From: Ciceribacter lividus | Lineage (GTDB): Bacteria; Pseudomonadota; Alphaproteobacteria; Rhizobiales; Rhizobiaceae | NCBI RefSeq assembly: GCF_003337715.1 | Contig: NZ_QPIX01000003.1 | Span: 1 to 64,000, forward strand | Direction: 5' to 3' | Length of the DNA stretch: 64,000 bases | In this document: piece by piece, positions 45,944-57,056 of the stretch | Numbering within the stretch: position 1 is the stretch's first letter | Layout of the letters: the number at the start of each line of letters is the position of its first letter | Made by a program: the position numbers and the translations under genes | Notes under the pieces: model-generated | What the model saw: the letters and a program-made list of their open reading frames with translations, nothing else | Databases searched by the model: none | What the model was told of the DNA's origin: nothing

Positions 45944-47170
45944 TCAGTCTTCGTCAACGACCCGAAGCTTGAGCAGGCCTGTCTTGCTCTCGACCGTGCG
46001 TGCCGCACCGCCTTCATCGCCGTTGCCGGACTGAAATTCCAGAGCCTCGATCTTAGCTCCCCGTTTGGTCAGCTTGTCGGCCGACGTGAGGATCATGTCG
46101 ACGTCTTTCTGGGCGGCCAGGAAATGGCTCTGCAGTTTGCGCGTTCGATCATCGAGGCGTGCGAGGTCCTCCATCAGGTGGATGACCTCGCCCTGGATGA
46201 GGTGCGCCTGCTCCCGCATGCGCTGATCCTTCAGGACTGCCTGGATCACCTGGATCGACAGCATCAACAGTGAGGGCGAGACGATCACCACACGCATGCG
46301 GTGCGCTTTCTGGACAATGCCCTCGAAGTTCTCGTGGATCTCCGCGAAGATCGATTCCGACGGAACGAAAAGGAAGGCCATGTCCTGGGTCTCGCCGGGA
46401 ATGAGGTATTTCTCGGCGATGTCCCGCAGATGCACCTCCATGTCTCGACGGAACTGCTGGCTTGCAATCTTCTTCGCCTCCGCCGTTTCCGCGTCACGGA
46501 TGGCGTTCCAAGCCTCCAGTGGAAATTTCGCGTCGACGACCAGCGGCGGGGAGTCGTTCGGCATGCGGATCGTGCAGTCCGGTCGCGAGCCTGTGGAAAG
46601 CGTCGACTGGAAGGCATAGGCACCAATCGGCAGCCCGTCCGCAACGATCGTCTCCATCCGAGACTGTCCGAAGGCACCGCGCGTCTGCTTGTTCGAAAGG
46701 ATGGCCTGGAGGCCAACGACATCCTTTGCGAGCGACTGGATGTTGTTCTGGGCAGCGTCGATGACCGCAAGGCGCTCCTGCAGCCGGCGCAGGTTCTCGT
46801 GCGTGCTCTTCGTCTGCTCGCTGATCGTCGCGCCGATCCTGTGCGACATGCCGTCGAGCCGCTGATTGATGGCCTGATTGAACTCCGACTGTTTCGTGCC
46901 GAAAACGTCTGCCATGGCGGCGAGCCGCCCCTGCATTTCCGCCTGCGCACGCAGAAGCTCCGCCATACGGGCCTCGGCAGCCGCCTCTCGCTGGGAGGCC
47001 TCCATCTCCATGCGGAGCCGCATCCGGCTGCTCCTCATCGCGGCGATCACCCAGGCTACCAGTGCGGCAAGCACGAAGACCCCGAGGCTCAGCACGAACA
47101 GGGGGAAAGAAACGACAAAGTCGCCGATGATGAAGACCGGCGTGCCGGAGAAAGAAGGAGCAGCGTTCAT
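45944..47170 (-). CDS. rmuC: DNA recombination protein RmuC
   Basis: A 408-residue RmuC: an N-terminal transmembrane helix (about 13-44, [32 protein letters not shown]), a long coiled coil (about 45-155), then the PD-(D/E)XK-like nuclease-fold core with [26 protein letters not shown] and [17 protein letters not shown]. RmuC limits inversions between short inverted repeats in E. coli; the mechanism is unclear. I chose the ATG at 47170; an upstream in-frame ATG at 47212 adds 14 residues. Divergent from the globin chemoreceptor. Confidence 0.93.
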   Translation of the reverse strand: MNAAPSFSGTPVFIIGDFVVSFPLFVLSLGVFVLAALVAWVIAAMRSSRMRLRMEMEASQREAAAEARMAELLRAQAEMQGRLAAMADVFGTKQSEFNQAINQRLDGMSHRIGATISEQTKSTHENLRRLQERLAVIDAAQNNIQSLAKDVVGLQAILSNKQTRGAFGQSRMETIVADGLPIGAYAFQSTLSTGSRPDCTIRMPNDSPPLVVDAKFPLEAWNAIRDAETAEAKKIASQQFRRDMEVHLRDIAEKYLIPGETQDMAFLFVPSESIFAEIHENFEGIVQKAHRMRVVIVSPSLLMLSIQVIQAVLKDQRMREQAHLIQGEVIHLMEDLARLDDRTRKLQSHFLAAQKDVDMILTSADKLTKRGAKIEALEFQSGNGDEGGAARTVESKTGLLKLRVVDED

Positions 47171-47428
47171 ATTGTCCAATCTAGACAGATTCGGTTGTCG
47201 ATGACAGATCAAAACGGGAACGGAGGTCTGATCACGGGCAATCGCCTGACGAACTTCTGCAGGCCGTGGACGAAGAGCGTTGCACGACGCACCATCAGGT
47301 ATGCTGTTGATGACATTTTGCTTCGGTCATTCATCCTCCGTTTAGGGTTTTGCGCAAAGTCTTCGCTAGATTCCTTTCACCCGATCGGAAAGCGCCTGAT
47401 CGCGCGCCGGAGACTATTGCGAGGCAAC

Positions 47429-48943
47429 ATGCAGGAGAGTGGTGACGACAGCCTGAGGCAGCGCCTCGATTTCATCGAGCTCGACGAGAAGACCTGTCGC
47501 ACGCTTCATTCGCTGCGGCCAACTCTCTCCGAGATTCTGGGCGGCGCGCTCGACAAGTTCTACGCCAAGGTTGCGTCGACCCCGCATCTTGCCCGGTTCT
47601 TCCGCGACGAGACCCACATGGCGGCCGCGAAGAAGGCGCAGGTCGGTCACTGGGACCGCGTTTCGAACGGAACCTTTACGCAGGAATACGTCAAGGGCGT
47701 TACCGCGATCGGGAAGGCCCATGCCCGGGTCGGCCTCGAGCCGCGATGGTATATCGGTGGCTACTCGATGCTCGTCAGCGAACTGGTTGCGGGGGTGCTC
47801 AAAAAGCACTGGCCGTTCCCCTTCGGCAAGCATCATGCGGCAGGTCTTGCCGACAAGCTGAGCGCACTCGTCAAGGCCTCTATGTTGGACATGGATTATT
47901 CGATCTCCGTGTATCTCGACGCGCTCGAAGAGAAGCGCCTGCAGCTTCAGGAGGAGCGCGAGCGGTCCGAGGCCAATCAGCAGATCGCCATGCAGCATTT
48001 GCGCCGCGGCCTTGAGGCCTTGGCACACGGCGACTTCAAGGCCCGTATGTCCGACGACCTGCCGGACGATTTCAAGCAGATGGCGACGGACTACAACGAG
48101 GCCGTGGCACGCCTCAACGAATCCTTCCAGCTCATTCGCCGCTCTTCGGAGGAAATTCTCGCCGGAACGGATACAATTGCCCGCACCTCGGACGAACTGG
48201 CGCTGCGCACCTCCAAGCAAGCTGCCGGTGTCCAGGAAAGCTCGACCGCCCTGCAGCAGCTCTCCGTGAGCGTCAGCCAGACGGCTTCCAACGCGGAACG
48301 GGCCGCGTTCGTCGTGAAGGAGACGCAGCAACAGGCCCGCACCTCCGGCGAGGTGGTGAATCAGGCGGTGTCGGCCATGGCGGAGATCGAGAAGTCTTCG
48401 GCCGAAATCTCGAAGATCATCGGGGTCATCGATGAAATCGCCTTCCAGACGAATCTTCTGGCGCTCAACGCCGGCGTCGAAGCGGCCCGTGCAGGCGATG
48501 CCGGAAAGGGCTTCGCAGTCGTTGCGCAGGAAGTTCGCCAGCTGGCGCAGCGCAGCGCCGACGCGGCCAAGGAAATCAAGCGGCTGATCTCCCAGAGTTC
48601 GCAGCAGGTGAACGAAGGCGTCGGGCTCGTCTCCAACACCGGTACGGCTCTGGCTGACATCATCGGGCGCATCGATGCGATCAATACCTTCGTCGGCGAG
48701 ATCGCGATTGCCGCCAAGGATCAGGCTTCGGGGTTGAGCGGAATCAACCAGGCGACCCGCAGCATGGATGGCCTGACGCAGGAAAACTCGACGATGGTCG
48801 AACAGACGTCCGCCGAGACGCGCCGGCTGCGCAACGAGGTCGCCGGGCTCGTCGATCTGCTGGGCCGTATCAATACGGACGGCGGCGAGGTCCGCCTGCC
48901 GTCCTCCACGCCACGTGGGCAGGCGCGCGGCCTCGCCGCCTGA
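47429..48943 (+). CDS. Globin-coupled methyl-accepting chemotaxis protein (HemAT-like, cytoplasmic)
   Basis: A 504-residue soluble receptor with no transmembrane helix. A sensor globin fills residues 1-160: the proximal heme His is His98 in [20 protein letters not shown], the hallmark of globin-coupled sensors. A HAMP-like linker and coiled coil (about 165-260) lead to the MCP domain ([35 protein letters not shown]). It probably steers aerotaxis by binding oxygen. No C-terminal WxxF pentapeptide. GAGG precedes the ATG by 5 bases; a longer open frame upstream crosses rmuC antisense. Confidence 0.94.
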   Translation: MQESGDDSLRQRLDFIELDEKTCRTLHSLRPTLSEILGGALDKFYAKVASTPHLARFFRDETHMAAAKKAQVGHWDRVSNGTFTQEYVKGVTAIGKAHARVGLEPRWYIGGYSMLVSELVAGVLKKHWPFPFGKHHAAGLADKLSALVKASMLDMDYSISVYLDALEEKRLQLQEERERSEANQQIAMQHLRRGLEALAHGDFKARMSDDLPDDFKQMATDYNEAVARLNESFQLIRRSSEEILAGTDTIARTSDELALRTSKQAAGVQESSTALQQLSVSVSQTASNAERAAFVVKETQQQARTSGEVVNQAVSAMAEIEKSSAEISKIIGVIDEIAFQTNLLALNAGVEAARAGDAGKGFAVVAQEVRQLAQRSADAAKEIKRLISQSSQQVNEGVGLVSNTGTALADIIGRIDAINTFVGEIAIAAKDQASGLSGINQATRSMDGLTQENSTMVEQTSAETRRLRNEVAGLVDLLGRINTDGGEVRLPSSTPRGQARGLAA

Positions 48944-49035
48944 CATCCTGCTTCGGCACAAACCGAATGAACGCGAGGGATATTTCCTCGCGTTTTTCGA
49001 TTCCATCGGCGAGGCAGATGCGTTATGGGAGGCCC

Positions 49036-49551
49036 ATGACGATAAAGCCCCTCATTATTCTCCCCGATCCCCTGCTCCGTCAGGTTTCCAAGCCCGTCGA
49101 ACGGGTGGATTCCGATATCCTCAAGCTTGCCGATGACATGCTCGAAACCATGTACGACGCGCCGGGCATCGGGCTCGCCGCCGTCCAGGTCGGCGTGGCG
49201 CGACGCCTGCTGGTCATCGATGTCTCCCGCGAAGACGAAGAGAAGCAGCCGCTCGTCTTCATCAATCCCGAGATTCTGACGTCTTCCGACGAGCGCTCGA
49301 CCTATGAGGAAGGGTGCCTGTCGATACCGGACTACTACGCGGAGGTGGAGCGCCCGGCCAAGGTGACCGTGCGGTCCATCAACCGGGAAGGAAAGGAGCA
49401 GACGACGGAAGCCGAAGGCCTGCTCGCGACCTGTCTGCAGCACGAGATCGATCACCTGAACGGCGTCCTGTTCATCGACCACATTTCGCGGTTGAAGCGC
49501 GAAATGGTCATCAAGAAGTTCACCAAGGCGGCCAGGGGCAAGGCGATCTAG
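49036..49551 (+). CDS. def: Peptide deformylase
   Basis: A 171-residue metalloenzyme that removes the formyl group from nascent N-termini. All three motifs are present: GIGLAAVQ (44-51), EEGCLS (92-96, metal ligand Cys94) and HEIDH (136-140, two His ligands and catalytic Glu). ATG at 49036 with GGGAGG just 3 bases upstream; the earlier frame is not deformylase-like. First gene of def-fmt-truA, 68 bases before fmt: deformylase and formyltransferase act at opposite ends of one cycle. Confidence 0.97.
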   Translation: MTIKPLIILPDPLLRQVSKPVERVDSDILKLADDMLETMYDAPGIGLAAVQVGVARRLLVIDVSREDEEKQPLVFINPEILTSSDERSTYEEGCLSIPDYYAEVERPAKVTVRSINREGKEQTTEAEGLLATCLQHEIDHLNGVLFIDHISRLKREMVIKKFTKAARGKAI

Positions 49552-49619
49552 CGCCGACGCCCGGAGCAGCGGCAGGGACCCGAAACACGCCCGCTCGGGA
49601 GCCGGAGGCGAGAACAACC

Positions 49620-50555
49620 ATGGCACTTCGCATCATCTTCATGGGGACGCCGGAGTTTTCCGTTCCGACGCTTGACGCCCTTGCCGAGGCCGGCCACGAG
49701 ATTGTCGCCGTCTATACCCAGCCGCCACGTCCCGGCGGTCGGCGAGGTCTGGATCTGCAAAAATCACCGGTGCACCAGGCGGCCGAAAAGCTCGGCGTCC
49801 CGGTGTTTACGCCGGTCAACTTCAAGGAGCCGGCGGAGCGGGCGGCTTTTCGCGCGCTCGATGCTGACGTTGCAGTCGTGGTCGCCTACGGTCTTTTGCT
49901 GCCGGAAGAGGTTCTCGGCGGCACGAGGCTCGGGGCCTACAACGGCCATGCGTCGCTTTTGCCGCGCTGGCGCGGTGCGGCTCCGATCCAGCGGGCGCTC
50001 ATGGCCGGCGACCGCGAAAGTGGCATGATGGTCATGAAGATGGACAAGGGCCTTGATACCGGCCCCGTCGCGCTGACGCGCAAGGTGGAGATCGCACACG
50101 ACATGACGGCGGGCGAGCTGCACGACCGCTTGAGCCGGATCGGTGCGGAAGCCATCGTCGAAGCGATGGCGAAACTCGAGGCCGGCGATCTGCCGCTCAC
50201 GCCGCAAGCCTCCGAAGGTGTGCTCTATGCGGCAAAGATCGACAAGGGCGAAACACGTATCAACTTTGCCCGTGACGCCCACGACGTGCACAACCATGTT
50301 CGTGGACTGGCACCGTTCCCGGGCGCCTGGTTCGAGGTGGAGATCAACGGCAAGCCCGAACGGGTGAAGGTGCTCGGCTCGACCCTCGCCGAAGGGCAGG
50401 GTAGGCCCGGCGAAGTGCTTGACGAATACCTGACAGTCGCCTGTGGCAGGGGTGCGGTGCGGCTCACGCGGCTGCAACGTGCCGGCGGCAAACCGCTTGC
50501 CGCGACCGAATTCCTGCGCGGCACGCCGATCCCGCGTGGCGTGGTTGTCTCCTGA
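49620..50555 (+). CDS. fmt: Methionyl-tRNA formyltransferase
   Basis: A 311-residue enzyme that formylates initiator Met-tRNA with 10-formyl-THF. N-terminus [34 protein letters not shown], catalytic region [25 protein letters not shown] (Asn/His/Asp of the active site), and [11 protein letters not shown] are diagnostic; the C-terminal OB-fold domain (about 205-311) binds tRNA. Start ATG at 49620; an in-frame extension reaches into def but in that gene's shifted frame. The stop overlaps the truA start by one base (TGATG). Confidence 0.97.
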   Translation: MALRIIFMGTPEFSVPTLDALAEAGHEIVAVYTQPPRPGGRRGLDLQKSPVHQAAEKLGVPVFTPVNFKEPAERAAFRALDADVAVVVAYGLLLPEEVLGGTRLGAYNGHASLLPRWRGAAPIQRALMAGDRESGMMVMKMDKGLDTGPVALTRKVEIAHDMTAGELHDRLSRIGAEAIVEAMAKLEAGDLPLTPQASEGVLYAAKIDKGETRINFARDAHDVHNHVRGLAPFPGAWFEVEINGKPERVKVLGSTLAEGQGRPGEVLDEYLTVACGRGAVRLTRLQRAGGKPLAATEFLRGTPIPRGVVVS

Positions 50556-51310
50556 TGCCGCGCTTTCGCATGACCGTCGAGTACGACGGCACCCATTACG
50601 TCGGCTGGCAGCGGCAGGAGAACGGGCATTCCGTCCAGCAGGCGCTGGAGAACGCCATCCTCTCTCTGACCGGCGAGACGGTGTCGATCCGCGGCGCCGG
50701 GCGCACCGATTCCGGTGTCCACGCGCTCGGTCAGGTGATCCATGCAGACCTTTCGCGCCCCTGGGCGCCTTACAAGCTGCGCAACGCTCTCAATGCTCAT
50801 CTCGGTCTGGCTGGCGAACGCGTCGCTGTCCTTGATGTGCTGGAGGCGGACGAGAGCTTTGACGCTCGCTTCTCTGCCGTCCGGCGGCATTATCTTTACC
50901 GTATCATCAGCCGTCCGGCGCCGCTGGCGGTGGAACTGAAGCGGGCCTGGTGGGTGCCGAAGCCGCTCGACCACGAGCGCATGCACGAGGCCGCACAGCA
51001 ACTTGTCGGCCATCACGACTTCACCACCTTCCGGTCCGCGCATTGCCAGGCGACGAGCCCGATGCGCACCCTGGACCGACTCGATGTGACGCGTGCCGGC
51101 GACCTGATCGAGATCCGCGCCTCGGCCCAGAGCTTCCTTCACAATCAGATCCGTTCCTTCGCCGGAACGCTGAAGCTCGCCGGAGAAGGCAAGATGTCGG
51201 CGGCCGATGTGCGGGCGGCGCTCGAGGCGCGGGACCGTGCCGCCTGCGGCCCTGTGGCACCGCCGGAAGGGCTCTACTTCCTGAAGGTCGACTACCCTGA
51301 CGGCCTTTGA
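50555..51310 (+). CDS. truA: tRNA pseudouridine synthase A
   Basis: A 251-residue pseudouridine synthase modifying positions 38-40 of tRNA anticodon stems. The catalytic Asp52 is in [17 protein letters not shown], with [16 protein letters not shown] and [24 protein letters not shown] as further signatures. Begins within the fmt stop codon (TGATG), so translation is coupled. Last of def-fmt-truA; a convergent membrane-protein gene ends about 24 bases on. Confidence 0.97.
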   Translation: MPRFRMTVEYDGTHYVGWQRQENGHSVQQALENAILSLTGETVSIRGAGRTDSGVHALGQVIHADLSRPWAPYKLRNALNAHLGLAGERVAVLDVLEADESFDARFSAVRRHYLYRIISRPAPLAVELKRAWWVPKPLDHERMHEAAQQLVGHHDFTTFRSAHCQATSPMRTLDRLDVTRAGDLIEIRASAQSFLHNQIRSFAGTLKLAGEGKMSAADVRAALEARDRAACGPVAPPEGLYFLKVDYPDGL

Positions 51311-51334
51311 GGCCGGTCGGGTCGCGCATGTCGT

Positions 51335-51931
51335 CTATCCGGGGAAAACCCCGAGATAGCGTTCCAGCACTTCGGACAACAGCATCGTCGGAACCAGGAG
51401 GACCATGGTCATCGTCGCGACCGTCAACGTATGGTCGCCGAGCACCATGCGCAGGATGCGGAAAAGCGCGAAGACGAGCGTCAGCAACAGCACCAGCCAG
51501 AGGATCGTCAGAAGACCCTTGAGGGCGGGCAGCAGCACCATCATCACGATCAAGGCGGCATAGGCGTAGGAGACGGGAAGCGCGAGCCAGTTTGTGACCG
51601 TGACGACTGCGGCAAACCGCGGGCCGATCCCCAATGCCCAGGCAAGCAGGCCGGCAAGGACGACCGGCACCAGCCAGTTGGCCACCTCGACGAGCGCGAG
51701 GCGAAAGAAGAAGATCGGTCCCGTCTCCGTGCCGAGCGGCATGACGGCGAGATAGGCAACCCGCCACCAAAGCCAGGAAACGAGAATGGCCGGTGCGGCC
51801 CAGGCCATAGCCCAGAAGGAGCGCAGGGCGCCGCGATCCGTGAGGTCGAGAAAACTGAAGCCTTTCGTGTCACGCTGGAAGAGCAGCCAGAGGCCGGTCA
51901 GGTAAAGCTTGACTTCCTTAAGCGTCGGCAT
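51335..51931 (-). CDS. Integral membrane protein of unknown function (YIP1-like)
   Basis: A 198-residue protein with about five hydrophobic helices (near 42-65, 78-105, 110-135, 138-160 and 165-190). A short cytoplasmic N-terminus carries [40 protein letters not shown]. The pattern resembles small Yip1-fold rhizobial membrane proteins, but I cannot assign a function. Its ATG at 51931 overlaps the end of dapE by about 14 bases, so it is probably cotranslated with dapE. A TTG two codons earlier is possible. Confidence 0.75.
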   Translation of the reverse strand: MPTLKEVKLYLTGLWLLFQRDTKGFSFLDLTDRGALRSFWAMAWAAPAILVSWLWWRVAYLAVMPLGTETGPIFFFRLALVEVANWLVPVVLAGLLAWALGIGPRFAAVVTVTNWLALPVSYAYAALIVMMVLLPALKGLLTILWLVLLLTLVFALFRILRMVLGDHTLTVATMTMVLLVPTMLLSEVLERYLGVFPG

Positions 51932-53111
51932 TCGCAAACCATTGCTCGATGAAGGTCTGGTAAATCCGCGTGAGCGTCTCGAGATCTTCGACGACTACCC
52001 TCTCATCCACCATGTGCATGGTTTGACCGACCAGCCCGAATTCCACGACCGGGCAGTAATCCTTGATGTAGCGGGCATCCGAGGTGCCGCCGGTCGTCGA
52101 AAGCTGCGGCGTCCGTCCCGTCACCTGCTCGACGGCATCCGAAAGCGAAGAGATGAGGGCCTCGTTGCGGGTGAGGAAGACGTGGCTCGGACGTTCCGAC
52201 CAGACGATGTCGTACTTCAGCGGCTGGCGCGCAGGCCTCAGCGTCGTATCTGCGGCGGCGGCATCGAGGCGTTGGATGATTTCTGCCTGCAGCGTCTCGG
52301 CCGTCCAGACGTCGTTGAAACGTATGTTGAAGCGTGCCGTGGCCTTCGCCGGAATGACGTTGGTCGCCGGATTGCCGACGTCGATCGTCGTCACTTCGAG
52401 GTTTGACGGCTGGAAGTTGTCCGTGCCGTGGTCGAAGGGCGGGTTCATCAACGCTTCGGCGAGACGGATGATGCCGCGAACGGGGTTGTCGGCGAGGTGC
52501 GGATAGGCGGCATGCCCCTGCACTCCTTGGACGGTGATCGTGCCGGACAGTGACCCGCGACGACCGATCTTGATCATGTCTCCGAGCTGGTCCGGGTTGG
52601 TCGGCTCGCCGACGAGGCAGGCATCCCAGTGCTCACCCTTTTCCGCGGCCCATTTGAGAAGCTTGATCGTTCCGTTGATCGCCGGACCTTCCTCGTCGCC
52701 GGTGATCAAAAGCGAAACGGATCCATTGGGCGCGCCTTTCTCTTCGATGCTGCGGGCGAGCGCCGCAACGAAGCAGGCGATCCCGCCCTTCATGTCGACC
52801 GCACCGCGGCCGTAAAGTACGCCGTCGGCGATCTCGGCCGCAAACGGCGGATGGCTCCAGGCTGCCTCGTCACCAATCGGCACCACGTCGGTATGGCCGG
52901 CGAACATAAGATGTGGGCCGCTCATGCCCACCCGCGCGTAGAGGTTCTCTATGTCGGGAGTATTTTCTTCGGACGCCGTCACGCGCGAGACGACAAAGCC
53001 CATCGGCTCCAGCATGGCTTGAAGCGCAGTCAGCGCACCGCCTTCGGCAGGCGTGACAGATGGACAACGGATGAGAGCCTGCAGGTTTTCAACGGGATTT
53101 GTGGCGGTCAT
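51918..53111 (-). CDS. dapE: Succinyl-diaminopimelate desuccinylase
   Basis: A 397-residue M20-family zinc metallopeptidase releasing LL-diaminopimelate for lysine and cell-wall synthesis. Metal-ligand motifs: [32 protein letters not shown] (bridging Asp), [15 protein letters not shown] (catalytic Glu-Glu) and the C-terminal [24 protein letters not shown]. The ATG at 53111 gives the usual length; further upstream frame is not homologous. In the same run as dapD (catalysing an earlier succinylation step) with a DUF805 gene between. Confidence 0.97.
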   Translation of the reverse strand: MTATNPVENLQALIRCPSVTPAEGGALTALQAMLEPMGFVVSRVTASEENTPDIENLYARVGMSGPHLMFAGHTDVVPIGDEAAWSHPPFAAEIADGVLYGRGAVDMKGGIACFVAALARSIEEKGAPNGSVSLLITGDEEGPAINGTIKLLKWAAEKGEHWDACLVGEPTNPDQLGDMIKIGRRGSLSGTITVQGVQGHAAYPHLADNPVRGIIRLAEALMNPPFDHGTDNFQPSNLEVTTIDVGNPATNVIPAKATARFNIRFNDVWTAETLQAEIIQRLDAAAADTTLRPARQPLKYDIVWSERPSHVFLTRNEALISSLSDAVEQVTGRTPQLSTTGGTSDARYIKDYCPVVEFGLVGQTMHMVDERVVVEDLETLTRIYQTFIEQWFANADA

Positions 53112-53219
53112 GGTTCTGAACGTCGAGGATGGAAACCGGTCTGGGCGGCGGCATGCCGCAGGAGGAGTTCGCAAGGTGTAGCCGATCGTCCCCCAGCTGT
53201 CACCATGATGGCAGATGTG

Positions 53220-53603
53220 TCATTTCTGGGGCCGGTCGGTCGTCGGACCATAGGCGTTCGGGCCCTCTTCGGAAGGCCAGACGCACATCCAGAGCAGCAG
53301 CACGATCGACACCACCGGCACGAAGAGAGCAACGGCCAGCACGCCGGTGAAACCCATGTCGTGCAGACGCTTGACGCTCAGCATGAGCCCGGACACCACC
53401 GAGGTCAGAAATACTCCGAAGAAGAGGATGCTCCAGAACGGCAAAACGCTTTCGTCGTCCTGATGCAGAACCAGCTTGGAGGTCGTATAGCCGTTGGCCA
53501 TCATCCAGAACAGCCAGGAAAGGACGAAGACCTGCCGCCCGGCACGACCGGACGGACTGAAGAACAGCCATCCGATGCCTGGCGTGCGAACAGTGTCCTG
53601 CAC
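53220..53603 (-). CDS. DUF805 domain membrane protein
   Basis: A 127-residue protein of the DUF805 (YhaH-like) family with about three transmembrane helices (near 28-45, 55-75 and 88-110) and the typical N-terminal WLFFSPSGRAGRQVFVLSW and LSVKRLHDMGFTG (conserved KRLHDMGxSG segment). Function unknown. Starts with GTG one base after the dapD stop, so it is translated from the same message; dapE follows after 108 bases. The position inside the dap run may be incidental. Confidence 0.88.
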   Translation of the reverse strand: MQDTVRTPGIGWLFFSPSGRAGRQVFVLSWLFWMMANGYTTSKLVLHQDDESVLPFWSILFFGVFLTSVVSGLMLSVKRLHDMGFTGVLAVALFVPVVSIVLLLWMCVWPSEEGPNAYGPTTDRPQK

Positions 53604-53604
53604 G

Positions 53605-54462
<858 letters not shown>

Positions 54463-54615
54463 CTGAATTCCTTAAACTTCGTTGTCTATCGTTTACCCCG
54501 GAAATTTCCGGATTCGCGATCGGAAACTGGCGTTCTGCTGTAGCGCATTCGCCGGGGGTTGAAAACAGCCGCCCGCGACCTCCGCGGTCGTTTCCGGCAG
54601 AGAAAGGCAGTGAAA

Positions 54616-55476
54616 ATGGCGAAGCTAGAGAATGGTCCGAGACAGCGTAGCGGTGGAATCTGGGATCCGCTGAAAGACAGCACGACCGACCGCAAGGTGG
54701 CCGCCGGCGTGCCGCGGACGCCGCAGTCGGAATCCCCATCCTACCGTCTCGCCTACATCGACGACGATTTCCTCTGCCGTGACGAACTCCGGCCGGTTCG
54801 CCTGCAACTCGAGCTGTTGAAGGTCGAAATGATATTGGCCGAGCGCGGGATCAAGTCGACGATCGTCATGTTCGGCGGAGCTCGCATTCCGGCCCCCGGG
54901 GCCAGTGCGTGGGCTGCGCGCAACGAGACACAGCGTGCCAATCTCGAAGCGGCTTCCGTGTTCTACGAGGAGGCGCGCAAGTTCGCCGGCCTCTGCGCGG
55001 AATACTCGGCACAACACGGCCATCAGGAATATGTCGTGATGACAGGCGGAGGCCCCGGCGTCATGGAGGCGGGCAATCGCGGAGCGGCAGAGGCCGGTGC
55101 TCCCTCTATCGGCCTCAACATCGTCCTGCCGCACGAGCAGGCACCGAACGCCTTCGTCACGCCGGAACTCAGCTTCAACTTTCACTATTTCGCGATCCGG
55201 AAGATGCACTTCCTGATGCGCGCCAAGGCGATCGCCATCTTCCCGGGCGGTTTCGGGACGATGGACGAGTTCTTCGAGGCGGTAACCCTGATCCAGACCA
55301 AACGCATGGCGCCGATTCCCCTCATCCTGTTCGGCGAGGCTTTCTGGCGAAGGATCATCGATTTCGACGCGCTCGCGGAATTCGGCACGATCGCCCCCGA
55401 GGACGTCGAATTGCTGAATTTCGTGGAAACGGCGGAGCAGGCCTGGAAGGTCATTGCCGATCACTACGAACATTGA
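54616..55476 (+). CDS. LOG family protein (TIGR00730, Rossmann-fold nucleotide-binding)
   Basis: A 286-residue LOG-fold protein. Motifs GGARIPAPG, MTGGGPGVMEAGNRGA (P-loop-like GGGxGxME) and FPGGFGTMDEFFE (PGGxGTxxE) are the LOG active-site elements. Often misannotated as lysine decarboxylase; related enzymes cleave ribose 5-phosphate from cytokinin nucleotides or AMP, and whether this one makes cytokinin is unknown. The N-terminus (about 1-60) is basic and polar. ATG at 54616 after AAGG; a hairpin follows at 55481. Convergent with the EF-hand gene. Confidence 0.9.
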   Translation: MAKLENGPRQRSGGIWDPLKDSTTDRKVAAGVPRTPQSESPSYRLAYIDDDFLCRDELRPVRLQLELLKVEMILAERGIKSTIVMFGGARIPAPGASAWAARNETQRANLEAASVFYEEARKFAGLCAEYSAQHGHQEYVVMTGGGPGVMEAGNRGAAEAGAPSIGLNIVLPHEQAPNAFVTPELSFNFHYFAIRKMHFLMRAKAIAIFPGGFGTMDEFFEAVTLIQTKRMAPIPLILFGEAFWRRIIDFDALAEFGTIAPEDVELLNFVETAEQAWKVIADHYEH

Positions 55477-55480
55477 CGCG

Positions 55481-55509
55481 AAAGGCCCGCGGCAATGCCG
55501 CGGGCCTTT
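55481..55509. terminator. Hairpin between convergent LOG and EF-hand genes
   Basis: A 13-bp perfect stem (AAAGGCCCGCGGC / GCCGCGGGCCTTT) with a 3-base loop lies 4 bases after the LOG stop and about 30 bases before the end of the EF-hand gene. It ends with short T and A runs on each strand, so it can terminate both. Confidence 0.75.
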
Positions 55510-55538
55510 GCTCTTCCAACGGGCGGATGCCTTTTGGA

Positions 55539-56120
55539 TCAGAAGGAGCCGCGCTTCGGCATGTCGTCGGCGGAGAGTACGCCGTCGCCATTGCGGTCCA
55601 TCCGGGTGAAGAGCTTGTCGCCCGCCACGGAGGCCTCTTCACGGCTGATCTGGCCGTTCTCGTCGGCGTCGGCCATGCGCATTCCGCCGAAACGTCCGCC
55701 AGGCCCCATGCCCTGCCGCTGCCCATCCTCGTTCATGGCGCGGTCGCCATGGTGCTTTTTCCAGCCCATCATGCCCATCTGACGACCGGTTCCGTCCTGC
55801 GGTCCCATGCCGGCGCCCGCACCCTTCCCATCGGCAGGCGCGCTTGCGCGCATGGCTTCGCGGTGGGCGCGAAGTTCGCCGGGGGTCAAGACGCCGTCCT
55901 TGTCAGTGTCGATTTCTCCGAACAGCCTCTCCTGGCCCGCCTTGGCTTCGTCCTTGGAGATCTTGCCGTCCTTGTTTTCGTCGAACTGCTGCAGCATGTG
56001 GACGAAGCGGGCTTCCGGACCGCGTGCTCCGCCCATCTCCTCGTGGGCGAAAGCCGCCGCCGATGTGCCGACGACAAGCGTGGCAGCGAGGGCGGTGAGC
56101 GTGAGTGTTTTCCTGTTCAT
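55539..56120 (-). CDS. Secreted EF-hand calcium-binding protein
   Basis: A 193-residue protein with a signal peptide (NRKTLTLTALAATLVVGTSAAAFA, cleavage after AFA-H near residue 25). Four canonical EF-hand loops are visible: DENKDGKISKDE and DTDKDGVLTPGE near 48-90, DADENGQISREE and DRNGDGVLSADD near 150-190, split by a Met-, Gly-, His-rich linker (about 95-145). Probably a periplasmic or extracellular calcium sensor; function unknown. ATG 56120 has AAGGA 6 bases upstream, better than the ATG two codons earlier. Confidence 0.88.
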   Translation of the reverse strand: MNRKTLTLTALAATLVVGTSAAAFAHEEMGGARGPEARFVHMLQQFDENKDGKISKDEAKAGQERLFGEIDTDKDGVLTPGELRAHREAMRASAPADGKGAGAGMGPQDGTGRQMGMMGWKKHHGDRAMNEDGQRQGMGPGGRFGGMRMADADENGQISREEASVAGDKLFTRMDRNGDGVLSADDMPKRGSF

Positions 56121-56230
56121 GAGCATTCCTTTCAGCGTCTTCTGATGAAGGAAAGCTACGGCTTCCTGCGGCGCCATCCCACTTAAACTTCGGTAAGGCT
56201 GCATGAACTTTTGGTAATATGCGTAGAAGA

Positions 56231-56953
56231 TCAGTCGCTTGTGCCGACTATCGTCTGAAGGAAGCCGGCAAGATCGTCAGTCACGTAGTCTATGCAGTCC
56301 GGCTCGTCGGCATTCTCCGCCAGCTCCCACGTTTCCAGCACGGTCGTACCGAGATTGCGTGGAACGAGGAGAACGGTCTTCATTCCGAGCGAGCGGGGAA
56401 TCGCAAGATTGCGGGGCAGGTCCTCGAACATCGCTGCGCGTCCGGTATCGACCCGGTTGAGGGTCGCGAACTTGTCGTAGGTGCTGCCGGCGGGCTTCGG
56501 GACGTAATCGGCAGCGACGATATCGAAGATATCATCAAAATTTTCGAGAATTCCAAGCGCCCGAGCGGCTGCCTCCGCGTGTTTCACCGTTCCGTTGGTG
56601 AATATGAACTTGCGGCCGGGAAGGGCCCTGATCGCGGTCCCTAGCGCAGGGTCTGGCAGGATCGCCGAATAGTCGATCGCATGGGCTCTTTCGAGGAAGT
56701 CATTCGGGTCGACCCCATGGTGGAGCATCAGGCCCGCAAGCGTCGTGCCGTGATCGCGATAGTACTGCTTCTGCAGCACTCTTGCGGCGTCCGGTTCGAG
56801 TTGCAGTAGTTCCGCCACATAGGCCGTCATGTTGCGGTCGATCTGCGCGAACAGGTTGACATGGTGCGGATAGAGGGTGTTGTCGAGGTCGAAGACCCAG
56901 TCGCGCACATGCGCGAAATCGGCCATGTCGGGATGTGTGGGGGGTGTGGTCAT
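56231..56953 (-). CDS. HAD-family pyrimidine 5'-nucleotidase (SDT1-like)
   Basis: A 240-residue haloacid dehalogenase hydrolase. Motif I is VFDLDNTLYP (nucleophile Asp22 and Asp24), motif II FTNGT, motif III/IV in VPKPAGSTYDKFA and FEDLPRNLAIPRSLGMKTVLL. The pattern matches the pyrimidine nucleotidase SDT1 subgroup rather than phosphoglycolate phosphatases. Substrate remains to be inferred by family. ATG at 56953, with ATG 56926 (ADFAHVRDWV) as the alternative; neither has a strong ribosome site. In rhizobia this gene often lies near dapD and argB. Confidence 0.87.
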   Translation of the reverse strand: MTTPPTHPDMADFAHVRDWVFDLDNTLYPHHVNLFAQIDRNMTAYVAELLQLEPDAARVLQKQYYRDHGTTLAGLMLHHGVDPNDFLERAHAIDYSAILPDPALGTAIRALPGRKFIFTNGTVKHAEAAARALGILENFDDIFDIVAADYVPKPAGSTYDKFATLNRVDTGRAAMFEDLPRNLAIPRSLGMKTVLLVPRNLGTTVLETWELAENADEPDCIDYVTDDLAGFLQTIVGTSD

Positions 56954-57056
56954 GGGTTTAGCTGTGACATGGATCGCCGCAAAAATAAACGCCGGCGTAC
57001 CGCTTTTCCTTCCGGGCATATGGCGACCTTGCATGCCCCGTGCTAACGCGGTCGCC

